Under the pieces are notes generated by a model. The model worked only from the letters and a program-made list of their open reading frames with translations, did not search any database and was not told the origin of the DNA. From positions 124,001 through 188,000 of the forward strand of contig NZ_VOLR01000003.1 in assembly GCF_007954355.1 (NCBI RefSeq): a stretch of 64,000 nucleotides of DNA. Reading direction: 5' to 3'. Of this stretch, positions 1 to 9,748 are shown piece by piece. Every line of letters begins with the position of its first letter. Positions within the stretch are counted from its first letter, which is position 1. A program made the translations under genes and the position numbers. The DNA comes from Colwellia hornerae (lineage in GTDB: Bacteria > Pseudomonadota > Gammaproteobacteria > Enterobacterales > Alteromonadaceae).

Positions 1-914
1 CTGAAGAAGACAGAGAAACAATCAGAGAAACCTTACAAGGGGCTGATATGATTTTTATCGCCGCGGGTATGGGGGGTGGTACCGGAACTGGTGCTGCACC
101 AGTTGTTGCTGAAATTGCAAAAGAAATGGGCATATTAACGGTTGCTGTTGTGACTAAGCCGTTCCCATTTGAAGGCAAAAAACGCATGAACTATGCTGAT
201 CAAGGTATTGAGTTATTGTCAAAAAGTGTCGACTCTTTAATCACGATACCTAATGAAAAATTATTAAAAGTTTTAGGCCCAGGTACGTCGTTACTTGACG
301 CATTTAAAGCGGCTAATAACGTATTGTTAGGTGCTGTACAGGGTATTGCAGAGCTAATTACTCGTCCAGGCTTGATTAACGTCGATTTCGCAGATGTGCG
401 CACAGTTATGTCAGAAATGGGCACAGCAATGATGGGTTCTGGTATTGCATCGGGTCCAGATCGCGCAGAAGAAGCTGCAGAAGCCGCAATTTCGAGTCCA
501 TTACTTGAAGATGTTGATTTAGCGGGTGCTCGCGGTATTTTAGTAAACATCACTGCCGGCATGGATATCAGTATCGATGAATTTGAAACAGTGGGTAATG
601 CTGTAAAGGCCTTTGCTTCTGAAAATGCAACGGTTGTGGTTGGTGCGGTTATAGACCCTGAAATGACTAATGAATTACGTGTAACTGTCGTTGCAACCGG
701 TATTGGTGCTGATCGCAAGCCAGATATAACATTAGTGAATCCAGCTCCTACTGTGGCACCTATTGCTGTTGGACAAGAGTTTATTGCTAGCCCACAGGCA
801 GAAGTAAATTCGGCTCCGATAACAATGCAAGACAGTAATGCTCAAGTACAAACTGCAGCAGATATCGAGAACTATTTAGATATTCCGGCATTTTTACGTA
901 AACAAGCTGATTAA
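1..914 (+). CDS. ftsZ: Cell division protein FtsZ (5'-truncated by window edge)
   Basis: Tubulin-like GTPase that polymerises into the cytokinetic Z ring. The gene enters from the left edge: the reading frame is open from base 3 and there is no start codon in the window. The visible part holds the nucleotide-binding signature GGGTGTG (near base 75), the T7 loop region [11 protein letters not shown], and the conserved C-terminal peptide [11 protein letters not shown] that binds FtsA and ZipA. About 300 codons are present of a normal 380-400, so roughly the first 85-95 residues are missing. lpxC follows on the same strand, the usual end of the dcw division/cell-wall cluster. Confidence 0.97.
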   Translation, partial: EEDRETIRETLQGADMIFIAAGMGGGTGTGAAPVVAEIAKEMGILTVAVVTKPFPFEGKKRMNYADQGIELLSKSVDSLITIPNEKLLKVLGPGTSLLDAFKAANNVLLGAVQGIAELITRPGLINVDFADVRTVMSEMGTAMMGSGIASGPDRAEEAAEAAISSPLLEDVDLAGARGILVNITAGMDISIDEFETVGNAVKAFASENATVVVGAVIDPEMTNELRVTVVATGIGADRKPDITLVNPAPTVAPIAVGQEFIASPQAEVNSAPITMQDSNAQVQTAADIENYLDIPAFLRKQAD

Positions 915-1049
915 TTTGAGCTGTTAATTTTGTCATCATAGAATAAAAGAGTGCAGATAATCACTCATTTTATTCGAATGAATTTGTCACTAGGATACGG
1001 CTGGATGAACAGTTGTGTTTATAATAATGTGAAGCTAAAAGCTGATATT

Positions 1050-1078
1050 TTGATTTTGTTAAGTTTTTCTGCTATATT
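1050..1078 (+). promoter_or_regulatory. Candidate sigma-70 promoter for lpxC
   Basis: A TTGATT -35 element (1050-1055) and a TATATT -10 element (1073-1078) are separated by 17 bases, about 60 bases upstream of the lpxC start. The position between ftsZ and lpxC matches where other gammaproteobacteria place the lpxC promoter. This is sequence inspection only. Confidence 0.45.
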
Positions 1079-1138
1079 GTGCGCCCGTCAAAAGAGGACG
1101 GTGCATTTCAAGGTTAGTAAAAGCTTAATAAGGCATTT

Positions 1139-2056
1139 ATGATTAAACAACGTACATTAAAAGACAGTGTAACCGCCGTTGGTGTTGGTTTACACAAAGG
1201 TGAAAAGGTGCAGTTGACTCTCCGTCCTGCGCCAGCAAATACCGGTATTGTTTTTCGCCGCATAGATTTAGATCCGATTGTTGAAATTTCAGCAACGCCT
1301 GAAGCTGTGGGCGAGACAACTTTGTGTACGTGCTTAGTCAATGAACAAGGTGTGAAGATTTCCACCGTCGAGCACTTGTTATCAGCTGCCGCAGGTTTAG
1401 GCATTGACAACTTAATTGTTGAAATTGACTCTCCTGAGATCCCGATTATGGACGGTAGTGCATTGCCGTTCGTTTATTTAATACAGTCGGTTGGCATTAA
1501 AACATTAGCAGCAGCAAAACGTTTTATTCGCATAAAGAAAACAGTTCGTGTAGAAGAAGGTGACAAATGGGCGGAATTAAAACCTCACCATGGTTTTAAA
1601 ATAAATTTTGCCATTGAATTTGAACACCCCGTTATTTCTAAAACCTGTCAAACGATGAGTATGGACTTATCAAGTTGCTCATTTATTAAAGAAATTAGCC
1701 GAGCACGAACCTTTGGTTTTATGAGTGATATCGAATTACTTCGCTCGCACAATTTAGCTTTAGGTGGCAGTTTAGAGAATGCTATTGTACTTGATGAATA
1801 CCGCATGCTTAATAAAGACGAGCTTCGTTATGATGATGAGTTTGTTAAACACAAAATCCTCGATGCGATTGGCGACTTGTATATGTGTGGTCACAGTATT
1901 TTAGGTGAGTTAAACGCCTTTAAATCAGGACATGGCTTAAATAATATCTTGTTAAGAGAAGTGTTTAAGCAAAAAGAAAGCTGGGAATGGGTGACTTACG
2001 AAGACGAAACACCGTCTCCAATTCAATACCAAGAAGTAACTGCTGCGGCATTTTAA
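1139..2056 (+). CDS. lpxC: UDP-3-O-acyl-N-acetylglucosamine deacetylase LpxC
   Basis: Zinc-dependent deacetylase that carries out the committed step of lipid A synthesis in the cytoplasm. The 305-residue length is normal for the family. The N-terminus ([21 protein letters not shown]) is typical and supports the ATG chosen. Zinc ligands are visible as the His of EHLLSA and the His/Asp pair of [10 protein letters not shown], and the motif SRARTFGF is also present. It follows ftsZ as in E. coli and ends at a strong bidirectional hairpin terminator. In E. coli LpxC is controlled by FtsH proteolysis. That was not assessed here. Confidence 0.98.
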   Translation: MIKQRTLKDSVTAVGVGLHKGEKVQLTLRPAPANTGIVFRRIDLDPIVEISATPEAVGETTLCTCLVNEQGVKISTVEHLLSAAAGLGIDNLIVEIDSPEIPIMDGSALPFVYLIQSVGIKTLAAAKRFIRIKKTVRVEEGDKWAELKPHHGFKINFAIEFEHPVISKTCQTMSMDLSSCSFIKEISRARTFGFMSDIELLRSHNLALGGSLENAIVLDEYRMLNKDELRYDDEFVKHKILDAIGDLYMCGHSILGELNAFKSGHGLNNILLREVFKQKESWEWVTYEDETPSPIQYQEVTAAAF

Positions 2057-2082
2057 TAAAATATTGTTAATGTTACTCAATA

Positions 2083-2110
2083 AAAAAACCAGTCTAATGA
2101 CTGGTTTTTT
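2083..2110. terminator. Bidirectional terminator between lpxC and dciA
   Basis: Perfect 12-bp stem (arms 2083-2094 and 2099-2110) with loop TAAT. One arm begins with an A run and the other ends with a T run, so it can terminate lpxC (+) and the convergent dciA (-). Confidence 0.9.
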
Positions 2111-2148
2111 ATTTTAAGATAAGTGGTCTTAATCATGCCTAGGTAAAA

Positions 2149-2622
2149 TTACCGTATGGCGTTTTTGTCAGCGTGTTTTGCCAGTTTTTCTAATTTTTTA
2201 CGTAAACTCTCTGGCGCGTTTTTAGCAATAGCCAATAATTGATTCGCGGTATTTTGTGAAATATGTAATGGCTCAGCAGGTTTTTCATCAGATTGATAAA
2301 CGACTTTATTGCGATAAGGCGATACCTTTATTTCAATTTGATCAAAAGCCTTGTCGGTAGCAATGGCTAGTTCACGGCAAATATTCATTCGTTCAAACTG
2401 TAATCTCTGGCTCCAAACAGCAGATGTGACTTCAATCACTAAAGAATTTTGCTTAAAATTGGCAATATGCCAGACATCTGCTGGCAGGTCAGGGCATGTT
2501 TGGCGTACAATGTCAGACAAGATAGTTAAAGAGTTGGTTTTTGCTGCTATTTGTGCCAAAGTGCCTTTCGATGATTGAAAGAGCTCTGACATATCTGAAG
2601 GTTTTCTTGTTTTGCGTGCCAT
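2149..2622 (-). CDS. dciA: DciA-type DUF721 protein (replicative helicase operator)
   Basis: 157-residue DUF721 protein. Members of this family (DciA) interact with and help load the replicative helicase DnaB in bacteria that lack the phage-derived DnaC loader. The central block (VWHIANFKQNSLVIEVTSAV, WSQRLQFERMNI) is the typical DUF721 core. The lpxC-DUF721-M23-secA neighbourhood recurs in Alteromonadales. The gene is convergent with lpxC and divergent from the M23 gene (35-bp gap). The helicase-loading role is transferred from characterised homologues. Confidence 0.8.
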   Translation of the reverse strand: MARKTRKPSDMSELFQSSKGTLAQIAAKTNSLTILSDIVRQTCPDLPADVWHIANFKQNSLVIEVTSAVWSQRLQFERMNICRELAIATDKAFDQIEIKVSPYRNKVVYQSDEKPAEPLHISQNTANQLLAIAKNAPESLRKKLEKLAKHADKNAIR

Positions 2623-2657
2623 TAACCACTCTACTTTGGAATAGTATTTAAGTAATT

Positions 2658-3554
2658 ATGAGTTTAACACTACTATATCGTGGAAAGAACGTTAGATTTT
2701 CAATGACACTGAATAAGTTGCATTGGTTGTCTGCTATTACTGTATTCGCGCTAATATCAGGCTTTGTCGTTCATTTGATTTTTTCTGCTGATGACGTACC
2801 TCAAGCTGTACCTTTTGCTTTGAATTCACCCGCTAAAATAGATCCTCGGCAATTAAGCGAACCACAATTAACCGCATTAACCATGAAACTCGCTGAGCTG
2901 CAAAGCCAAGTGTTACGGTTGAATGCCTTAGGTGATCGGTTAGCAAGTGAAGCCTCAATTCCAGAAAATGAATTTAATTTTCAACAATTACCACCATCTG
3001 GTGGGCCGATGCTGCAAAGCGAAAGCCAGTATAAAAAGCCACTGGTAGAGTTGTTAACTGAAATATCAATATTAGAAGAAAGTTTGCACCACGAAGATAA
3101 TCAACTGACTACGCTTGAATCTTTGACTTTGGGTCACCATATAGAAAATAGCAGTTATTTGTCTGGTCGACCAATAATTGGCGGTTGGCTTTCTTCATAT
3201 TACGGTGTACGTAAAGACCCATTTAGCGGCAAACCAGCGGTACATAAAGGTTTAGACTTTGCTGGTAAAGAAGGTGCTGCGATAATTGCAACGGCTTCAG
3301 GTGTGGTTACTTGGGCAAGTGATCGTTACGGCTATGGGCAACTTATCGAGATTAATCATGGTAAAGGATTAAAAACTCGTTATGGTCATAATAAAAATTT
3401 ACTCGTTAAAGTAGGGGAAGTGGTTAGCAAAGGACAAGTTATTGCACGTATGGGTAGCACAGGGCGCTCGACAGGACCTCACATCCATTACGAAATTTTA
3501 CGTAATAATGCACAAATAGATCCAATTAAGTTCGTATATAGAAAAGCAAAATAA
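2658..3554 (+). CDS. M23-family peptidoglycan endopeptidase (LytM domain)
   Basis: 298-residue envelope protein with a short cytoplasmic N-terminus, one membrane anchor (about residues 24-44, LSAITVFALISGFVVHLIF), a coiled-coil-like middle, and a C-terminal LytM/M23 domain. Zinc-site motifs are HKGLDF (the H-x3-D motif) and GPHIHYE, preceded by RYGHN. Because these ligands look intact, it is probably an active D,D-endopeptidase rather than an EnvC/NlpD-like activator. It sits directly before secA, the place occupied by secM in enterobacteria. The short distance suggests co-transcription with secA. Confidence 0.88.
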   Translation: MSLTLLYRGKNVRFSMTLNKLHWLSAITVFALISGFVVHLIFSADDVPQAVPFALNSPAKIDPRQLSEPQLTALTMKLAELQSQVLRLNALGDRLASEASIPENEFNFQQLPPSGGPMLQSESQYKKPLVELLTEISILEESLHHEDNQLTTLESLTLGHHIENSSYLSGRPIIGGWLSSYYGVRKDPFSGKPAVHKGLDFAGKEGAAIIATASGVVTWASDRYGYGQLIEINHGKGLKTRYGHNKNLLVKVGEVVSKGQVIARMGSTGRSTGPHIHYEILRNNAQIDPIKFVYRKAK

Positions 3555-3632
3555 AAACAATTTATGTGGCCCTTGTTGGTCACGTTATTTTCAGCGGAAG
3601 TATTTCTTCTAATATCAATATGGTTTAACAAG

Positions 3633-6332
3633 ATGTTTGTAAAGTTAATGACGAAAATGTTTGGTAGTCGTAATGATCGATTAATTAAACAAATGAATAA
3701 AGAAGTTTTAAAAATAAATGCCTTAGAGCCCGTTATGGAAGCTCTTTCTGACGAAGAACTAAAAGCAAAAACCGCAGAATTTAAAGAGCGTTTAGCCAAA
3801 GAAGAATCTCTATCAAGTATCCTACCAGAAGCATTTGCTGTTGTACGTGAAGCCAGTAAACGTGTCTTTGGTATGCGCCACTTTGATGTACAAATGATCG
3901 GCGGCATGGTCTTAAATGATGGTAAAATTGCCGAAATGCGTACCGGTGAAGGTAAAACGTTAACAGCGACACTTCCTTCTTACCTTAACGCATTAACAGG
4001 TAAAGGTGTTCACGTTATAACGGTGAATGACTACCTAGCAACACGAGATGCTGACTGGTGTCGACCATTATTTGATTTTCTAGATATGACGGTAGGTTGT
4101 AATATTGCCGGATTAGCATCGGCTGAAAAGCAAGCGGCTTATAATTCAGATATTACCTACGGCACTAATAACGAATTTGGTTTTGATTACTTACGTGACA
4201 ATATGGCTTTCTCGCCAGAAGAACGTACGCAAAAACCATTGAATTTCGCCGTTATTGATGAAGTCGATTCAATTTTAATTGATGAAGCTAGAACACCATT
4301 GATTATTTCGGGTCAAGCCGAAGACAGCTCTGAACTTTATCGTCAAATTAACCTTGTTGTGCCGACATTAGTACTACAAAACGAAGAAGACAAAGATAAA
4401 GATACTGGCCAATCTAAAGATTTTGTTGAAGGTGATTTCACCATTGATGAAAAATCTAAGCAAATCTATCTAACAGAGCATGGCCAAATAAGAATTGAAG
4501 AAATCATGAATGAGAAAGGTCTTATTCAAGATGGAGATTCTTTGTTTTCAGCGACCAATATTACCTTGTTACATCATGTTATGGCGGCATTACGTGCCCA
4601 TAAACTTTTCCAAAAAGATGTTGACTATATTGTTAAAGATGACGAAATCGTTATTGTTGATGAACATACCGGTCGTACGATGGAAGGCCGTCGTTGGTCT
4701 GAAGGTTTACATCAAGCGGTTGAAGCTAAAGAAGGGGTGAATATTCAAAACGAAAATCAAACCTTAGCTTCGATAACTTTTCAGAATTTTTTCCGTATTT
4801 ACGAAAAATTATCAGGAATGACAGGGACTGCTGACACAGAAGCATTTGAGTTTAATCATATTTATGGTTTAGAAACCGTAGTTATTCCAACCAATCAACC
4901 GATGATCCGTAAAGATCTCGCTGATCTAATCTATTTAACCGCTGATGAAAAGTTTGAAGCGATTTTAGAAGATATTAAAGATTGTGTTGAACGTGGACAA
5001 CCTGTGCTTGTTGGTACGATTAGTATAGAAACCTCTGAGTTTTTATCTGACTTCTTAAAGAAAGCAAAAATTAAGCACAAAGTATTGAATGCTAAGTTTC
5101 ACCAGCAGGAAGCTGAAATTGTTGCTGACGCGGGTAAAGTTGGCGCGGTAACTATCGCAACCAACATGGCAGGTCGTGGTACCGATATCGTCTTAGGCGG
5201 AAACTTTGATGCGATTGTTGCTAAGTTAAAAGACCAAAGCAAAGAAAGCATCGCTAAAGCGAAAGAAGAATGGATAATACAGCACAATAAAGTCTTGGAA
5301 CTAGGTGGCTTACACATAGTAGCCACTGAACGTCATGAGTCTCGTCGTATTGATAATCAATTACGCGGCCGTTCAGGACGTCAAGGTGATGCTGGTTCAA
5401 CACGCTTTTACTTATCGATGGAAGATGCCCTGATGCGAATTTTTGCTTCAGAACGTATTTCAAACATGATGCGCAAGTTAGGCATGGAGCATGGCGAAGC
5501 CATTGAACATCCATGGGTAACTCGCAGTATTGAAAATGCGCAACGTAAAGTGGAAGGTCGTAATTTTGATATTCGTAAACAACTACTTGAGTTTGATGAT
5601 GTTTCTAATGATCAACGCCAAGTTATTTATGAACAACGTAACGAGTTAATGGACGAAGCTGATATTGCTGACGTTATTAAAAATATTCGTACTGATGTCG
5701 TAACTGGTATTATAAATCAGCATATTCCTCAGCAATCTATGGAAGAAATGTGGGATATCTCAGGTTTAGAAGAGCGCTTTAAGGGCGAGCTATCTTTAGA
5801 GTTTCCTATTGCAAAGTGGCTTGAAGAAGATACTAAGTTGCATGAAGAAACCTTACGCGAAAAATTATTAGCAGAAGTTGAAGCTAACTATACCGAGAAA
5901 GAAGAGCAAGTCGGTGCCGATGTTATCCGCCAGTTTGAAAAAGCCGTTATGTTACAAAGCTTAGATTCACATTGGAAAGAACATTTAGCGGCGATGGATC
6001 ATTTACGTCAAGGTATACATTTACGTGGCTATGCCCAGAAAAACCCTAAACAAGAGTTTAAACGTGAATCTTTTGAGTTATTTGGTGAATTACTAGAGAC
6101 TTTGAAATATGACGTTATCAGTATTCTTAGCAAAGTTAAAATTCGTGCTGAGTCTGACGTTGAAGCTGTTGAAGAACAACATCGTAAAGCTGAGGATGTT
6201 CCAAAAGAATACACGCATGAATCAGCTAGTAGTACCGAAACAAAACCAGAAGTAGCACGTGTTGGTCGTAACGAGGCTTGCCCATGTGGTTCAGGTAAGA
6301 AATATAAGCAATGTCATGGTAAATTAACTTAA
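3633..6332 (+). CDS. secA: Preprotein translocase ATPase SecA
   Basis: Motor ATPase that drives post-translational export through SecYEG. Domains in order: NBD1 with Walker A (MRTGEGKT), the DEVD box ([17 protein letters not shown]), the preprotein-binding domain, NBD2 ([22 protein letters not shown]), the scaffold/wing region, and a C-terminal zinc motif ([13 protein letters not shown]). The start is ATG 3633, giving 899 residues and an N-terminus ([16 protein letters not shown]) matching E. coli SecA. An in-frame ATG at 3564 would add 23 hydrophobic residues and is judged non-native. A strong terminator follows. Confidence 0.98.
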   Translation: MFVKLMTKMFGSRNDRLIKQMNKEVLKINALEPVMEALSDEELKAKTAEFKERLAKEESLSSILPEAFAVVREASKRVFGMRHFDVQMIGGMVLNDGKIAEMRTGEGKTLTATLPSYLNALTGKGVHVITVNDYLATRDADWCRPLFDFLDMTVGCNIAGLASAEKQAAYNSDITYGTNNEFGFDYLRDNMAFSPEERTQKPLNFAVIDEVDSILIDEARTPLIISGQAEDSSELYRQINLVVPTLVLQNEEDKDKDTGQSKDFVEGDFTIDEKSKQIYLTEHGQIRIEEIMNEKGLIQDGDSLFSATNITLLHHVMAALRAHKLFQKDVDYIVKDDEIVIVDEHTGRTMEGRRWSEGLHQAVEAKEGVNIQNENQTLASITFQNFFRIYEKLSGMTGTADTEAFEFNHIYGLETVVIPTNQPMIRKDLADLIYLTADEKFEAILEDIKDCVERGQPVLVGTISIETSEFLSDFLKKAKIKHKVLNAKFHQQEAEIVADAGKVGAVTIATNMAGRGTDIVLGGNFDAIVAKLKDQSKESIAKAKEEWIIQHNKVLELGGLHIVATERHESRRIDNQLRGRSGRQGDAGSTRFYLSMEDALMRIFASERISNMMRKLGMEHGEAIEHPWVTRSIENAQRKVEGRNFDIRKQLLEFDDVSNDQRQVIYEQRNELMDEADIADVIKNIRTDVVTGIINQHIPQQSMEEMWDISGLEERFKGELSLEFPIAKWLEEDTKLHEETLREKLLAEVEANYTEKEEQVGADVIRQFEKAVMLQSLDSHWKEHLAAMDHLRQGIHLRGYAQKNPKQEFKRESFELFGELLETLKYDVISILSKVKIRAESDVEAVEEQHRKAEDVPKEYTHESASSTETKPEVARVGRNEACPCGSGKKYKQCHGKLT

Positions 6333-6354
6333 TCGTTATTTATTGATAAGCTTG

Positions 6355-6387
6355 AAAAAAACGCCAGTTATTCACTGGCGTTTTTTA
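6355..6387 (+). terminator. secA terminator
   Basis: Perfect stem of at least 13 bp (arms 6355-6368 and 6374-6386, core ACGCCAGT/ACTGGCGT, loop TATTC) ending in six T. It lies 22 bases after the secA stop codon. Confidence 0.92.
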
Positions 6388-6582
6388 TGTCTAGGATATT
6401 CAGTGATGACTTTTGTTACAAACACATCTAACTACCAAATTTTAGCAGGTGATGTTGTAAAAATAGGCATGCAAGAAAGACTATGTTCAGAATGTGATTA
6501 GATAGCTTATCGTTTAGGTATAGGTTTATCTTTGCTGTTAACGACCAAGTCGCTGGTTAATTTAAAGCTTTAGGAGAGAGTC

Positions 6583-6975
6583 ATGCAAAAAATTGTTCAT
6601 GTAGCTGTGGGTGTCATTATGCGAGAACAACAATACTTTCTCACTAAGCGTCTTGAACATGCTCATCAAGGCGGTAAATGGGAGTTTCCTGGTGGTAAGG
6701 TGGAAAAAGATGAAACAGTTGCTCAGGCCCTACACAGAGAGCTTCAAGAGGAAGTGGCAATAGATGTTCTCTCTTGCTACCCACTCATTGAAGTTAGCCA
6801 TGATTATGGCGATAAAAAGGTGTTATTAGACGTTTATGTGGTTGATAACTTCCAATATGAACCTACTGCCCAAGAAGGGCAGCAATCAGCTTGGTTTACC
6901 TTAGCACAATTAAGCCAGTTAGATTTTCCTGCTGCTAATGTGGCAATTGTTGCAAAGCTACTCGCTAATAAGTAA
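6583..6975 (+). CDS. mutT: 8-oxo-dGTP diphosphatase MutT (Nudix)
   Basis: 130-residue Nudix hydrolase that removes 8-oxo-dGTP from the nucleotide pool, preventing A:T to C:G transversions. The Nudix box is present from about residue 37 (GGKVEKDE...RELQEEVAI). The usual Gly near its end is Ala, a mild variation. AGGAGAG lies 7-11 bases before the ATG. The gene follows secA and is convergent with yacG, with only 2 bp between the stop codons, as in the conserved mutT-yacG arrangement. Confidence 0.93.
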   Translation: MQKIVHVAVGVIMREQQYFLTKRLEHAHQGGKWEFPGGKVEKDETVAQALHRELQEEVAIDVLSCYPLIEVSHDYGDKKVLLDVYVVDNFQYEPTAQEGQQSAWFTLAQLSQLDFPAANVAIVAKLLANK

Positions 6976-6977
6976 CA

Positions 6978-7214
6978 CTATTCTGGTTCAACAAAAAACT
7001 TATTACTTTGTAAAAACTCACCTTCAAGCGCGTCAAGCATCTCCTCGGTTAACTGAATGTCGCCTTGTAATGGCTGGCTGATCTTATGCCCTTCATCAGC
7101 CCATTCACCAATATCAATTAGCTGGCAACGTTTGCAACAGAAGGGGCGAAATTGACTTTCTGGTTGCCAAATAACTTCTTTTTGACAAGTTGGGCAAGAT
7201 ACTTTTAAGGTCAT
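6978..7214 (-). CDS. yacG: DNA gyrase inhibitor YacG (zinc protein)
   Basis: 78-residue zinc-binding protein. The four-cysteine site is visible as CPTC near the N-terminus and CCKRC further on, followed by the conserved LIDIGEWA. YacG of E. coli binds GyrB and inhibits gyrase, and that role is transferred from the family. It is last in the minus-strand run zapD-yacG, and about 110 bases containing a possible repeat element separate it from zapD. Confidence 0.92.
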   Translation of the reverse strand: MTLKVSCPTCQKEVIWQPESQFRPFCCKRCQLIDIGEWADEGHKISQPLQGDIQLTEEMLDALEGEFLQSNKFFVEPE

Positions 7215-7251
7215 AGTTGGTGCTTGTAATTAAAGACTTAGTAGTAGGATT

Positions 7252-7303
7252 ATACCCTTCCTTCTCCAAGATGAAACCTACATATTGAATGGCTAAAGGG
7301 TAT
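7252..7303. repeat. Small intergenic element with 8-bp inverted ends
   Basis: ATACCCTT (7252-7259) and AAGGGTAT (7296-7303) bracket a 36-base core containing TTGAATGGC. Related sequence (GAATGGC followed by a GATATAC/GGTAT end) occurs at 15694-15763 and 39176-39243, suggesting a degenerate dispersed repeat family. The function is unknown. Confidence 0.4.
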
Positions 7304-7326
7304 TTTCGAAATTAATTACACTAATG

Positions 7327-8073
7327 CTAACAGCGAGCTAATTGAAATGAAGTCGCTTTATTTGAATACTTACGGCCGGTTTTATCACAAAGAGACATAA
7401 AGCGAATAGAATAGCGCAGACGATTACCACTTACCGTTGGATAATAAGCTGATTTTTCATCAACTTTAATACGAAGCAGTAAGATTCCTTCACCATTGTC
7501 CTGGTAAAAACCACTCTCAGTATCAATCTGTTTAAACTCTGCCCGTTGGCGAATAAACTTTAATATCATATCTAAAGCGCTTTTAATTTGTTCGAGCAAG
7601 CCAAGCCAACCTTGGACATCTTTAGCAAGAATTTCACTGTCTTGGTGTAACCAAAACTGTAATTGTGGTAAATCGAAACTCGAACTGCCGCCCTGCATGG
7701 CAAAGCGTTGTTTTAAAGTGGCTAGAAATTTGTCGTGTTTGAGTTGTGCCCATAAAGGAGTATTCGGTTTTAATAGGCAGATAAGCTCGACAGTTTGTTG
7801 TAGATTTTCAGCTAAAATGCTGTCATCTATTTCTGGCGCTTGTGACCATATCACTAAATTTTGTTCTAATTTTTCAAGATCTTTAATTAAATCACCGCGG
7901 ACATCATTTCGCTCTAGGGTATCAATAATGGCAAATAAGGCGTTAAAGAAAACTTGATGGCTAACTGAAATTTTACGCTGCAGACAATCTTGTGCCTGAG
8001 CAAATAAATGTTCAAGTTTAAGGTAGTTACGGGTCCGTTCGTTAAGCGGATGTTCATATAAAATTTTAGTCAT
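7327..8073 (-). CDS. zapD: Cell division protein ZapD
   Basis: 248-residue Z-ring associated protein that cross-links FtsZ filaments. Conserved segments include LYEHPLNERTRNYLKLEHLF at the N-terminus, SSFDLPQLQFWLH, and GFYQDNGEG near the C-terminus. The start ATG 8073 aligns with E. coli ZapD and has AGG four bases upstream. The reading frame extends 19 codons further upstream without family support. It sits downstream of coaE as in E. coli (coaE-zapD-yacG). Confidence 0.93.
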   Translation of the reverse strand: MTKILYEHPLNERTRNYLKLEHLFAQAQDCLQRKISVSHQVFFNALFAIIDTLERNDVRGDLIKDLEKLEQNLVIWSQAPEIDDSILAENLQQTVELICLLKPNTPLWAQLKHDKFLATLKQRFAMQGGSSSFDLPQLQFWLHQDSEILAKDVQGWLGLLEQIKSALDMILKFIRQRAEFKQIDTESGFYQDNGEGILLLRIKVDEKSAYYPTVSGNRLRYSIRFMSLCDKTGRKYSNKATSFQLARC

Positions 8074-8180
8074 TAACCTGCTGTCATCAATGAAGTCTGG
8101 TGAATAACTTTCTATACTAACGACACCCAACTGAAATGGCGAATTTTTTTACTAAAAATAGTAAAATTTGTACAAGTTTA

Positions 8181-8795
8181 CTAACTTGCTGCCAAATCTC
8201 GATATTTTTGGTCTAGCTTAATGACACTGGTTTTTATCAGATTCAAATCAGCACCGCTGTTATCAATAATATCATCGGCATGTTTTAAGCGGTCTTCTCT
8301 TGATATTTGACTAGCAATAATACGTTTAATTTCATCTATTGAACTAGGATCACGTAAAACAGCGCGTTTAATTTGTGCTGATTGACTAATATCAATCACT
8401 AAAATGCGTGCAACTAAACTCTGTAAGTTGTTTTCGATTAGCAGTGGCGCGACAAGCAAGCAATATGGTGACTGACTTTGCTGGATTTCTTCGAGCATCG
8501 TTTGTCTTATTAACGGATGAAGCAAGTTGTTAAGCCATTGTTTGTCTAATTCATTACTGAATATTTGACTGCGTAACAATGGTCGGTTAAGTGTGCCATC
8601 GGGCATAATAAACGGCTTGCCAAAATGCTGTGAGATTTGCAGTAATGCGTTGCTGTTAGGTGCAACAACTTTTCTTGCGGCGATGTCGGCATCAATAATA
8701 TCAATACCTAAGTCGGCAAAAAAGTTGGCGATAGTGGTTTTACCACAACCTATACCACCGGTTAAACCAATAACGACCTTGTTAGCTATTGTCAT
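8181..8795 (-). CDS. coaE: Dephospho-CoA kinase CoaE
   Basis: Catalyses the last step of coenzyme A synthesis, ATP-dependent phosphorylation of dephospho-CoA. The P-loop (GLTGGIGCGKTT) begins near residue 8 and DADIAARKVV follows. The start ATG 8795 gives 204 residues, the normal family length. A longer reading frame runs back into pilD but would add 48 unsupported residues. It starts only 4 bp after the pilD stop, so it is probably translated from the pilus operon message. Confidence 0.95.
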   Translation of the reverse strand: MTIANKVVIGLTGGIGCGKTTIANFFADLGIDIIDADIAARKVVAPNSNALLQISQHFGKPFIMPDGTLNRPLLRSQIFSNELDKQWLNNLLHPLIRQTMLEEIQQSQSPYCLLVAPLLIENNLQSLVARILVIDISQSAQIKRAVLRDPSSIDEIKRIIASQISREDRLKHADDIIDNSGADLNLIKTSVIKLDQKYRDLAAS

Positions 8796-8799
8796 TTTG

Positions 8800-9681
8800 C
8801 TAGAGCACTTGTGATAGGTACCAAGACCATATATTTTCACCCCATAAAAGTGTGATCCAACCTGCGGCGGCAAGATAAGGACCAAATGGAATGGCCTGGC
8901 CTTTTTGATGATCTTTAAAAAGCAGTAAACTGATGCCAATAAAGGCTCCGACCACCGATGCCATTAAAATAAGTAAGGGTAATAATTGCCAACCTAGCCA
9001 AGCACCAAAGAGGGCAAACAGTTTGAAATCACCGAAGCCCATGCCTTCTTTGCCTGTGGCTAATTTGAACAGCCAAAAAATAGTAAACAAGCTGGTATAA
9101 CCGGCAATGGCGCCGATAACAGCATCTTCTATAGGCACAATTCCATTTGATAGATTTACGATTAACCCTAACCACATTAAAGGTAAAACAATTTGGTCGG
9201 GGAGTAGCATATGATCAAAGTCGATCATTGTTAAAGCAATTAAGCCCCACGTCAGTATCAAAGCATAACAAGTGATAACAGTGACACCAAAATGTTGGGC
9301 TATAACTACGCTCAATAAAGCTGTGCTTAATTCAACTAATGGATAACGCGCAGAAATTTTATTTTTACATTGGCTACATTTTCCTTTCAACACTAACCAG
9401 CTAATTACAGGAATGTTTTCATAAAAACGTATGCTATGTTGACAATGTGGGCAGCTAGAGTTGGGTGTTGATAAGGTGAGGGCACTCACTTGCTTTGTTG
9501 ATGATGGCTTAAGCTCATCGGCAAGAAATTCTCGACATTCTTGATACCAACCTTGTTCTAACATCTTTGGAAAACGATAAATAACTACGTTTAAAAAACT
9601 ACCAATTATTAACGAAAAAACAAAAACAAAGCCATAAAAAAACAGCGAGTTATTTTCTAATAGATGAATAAATTCTGACAA
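8800..9681 (-). CDS. pilD: Type IV prepilin peptidase/N-methyltransferase PilD
   Basis: Polytopic inner-membrane aspartic protease that cleaves the prepilin leader (after Gly) and methylates the new N-terminal Phe. At 293 residues it has a first membrane segment with GSFLNVVIYR, two CxxC pairs (CPHC, CSQC) in the cytoplasmic loop, and the two catalytic Asp motifs (IDFDHMLLPD and GMGFGDFKL). It also processes type II secretion pseudopilins in many species. It follows pilC in the same operon. Confidence 0.96.
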   Translation of the reverse strand: MSEFIHLLENNSLFFYGFVFVFSLIIGSFLNVVIYRFPKMLEQGWYQECREFLADELKPSSTKQVSALTLSTPNSSCPHCQHSIRFYENIPVISWLVLKGKCSQCKNKISARYPLVELSTALLSVVIAQHFGVTVITCYALILTWGLIALTMIDFDHMLLPDQIVLPLMWLGLIVNLSNGIVPIEDAVIGAIAGYTSLFTIFWLFKLATGKEGMGFGDFKLFALFGAWLGWQLLPLLILMASVVGAFIGISLLLFKDHQKGQAIPFGPYLAAAGWITLLWGENIWSWYLSQVL

Positions 9682-9748
9682 GATAAAACCTTTTTATTAT
9701 TTTTAAAATGAGTTTGAAAAGTACTTTAAAACCTATTCGGGTGATAAA

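Noticed and set aside
951-1142. 63-codon frame between ftsZ and lpxC
   Set aside because: It overlaps the lpxC promoter and start, has no ribosome site and no family similarity.
3564-3632. Longer SecA N-terminus from ATG 3564
   Set aside because: SecA homologues begin at the sequence encoded from 3633, and no ribosome site precedes 3564.
6402-6497. 31-codon frame between secA and mutT, starting MTFVTNTSNYQILAGDVVKI
   Set aside because: No ribosome binding site and no recognisable domain. I also considered an argJ remnant, because argJ follows secA in some pseudomonads, but the sequence does not resemble it.
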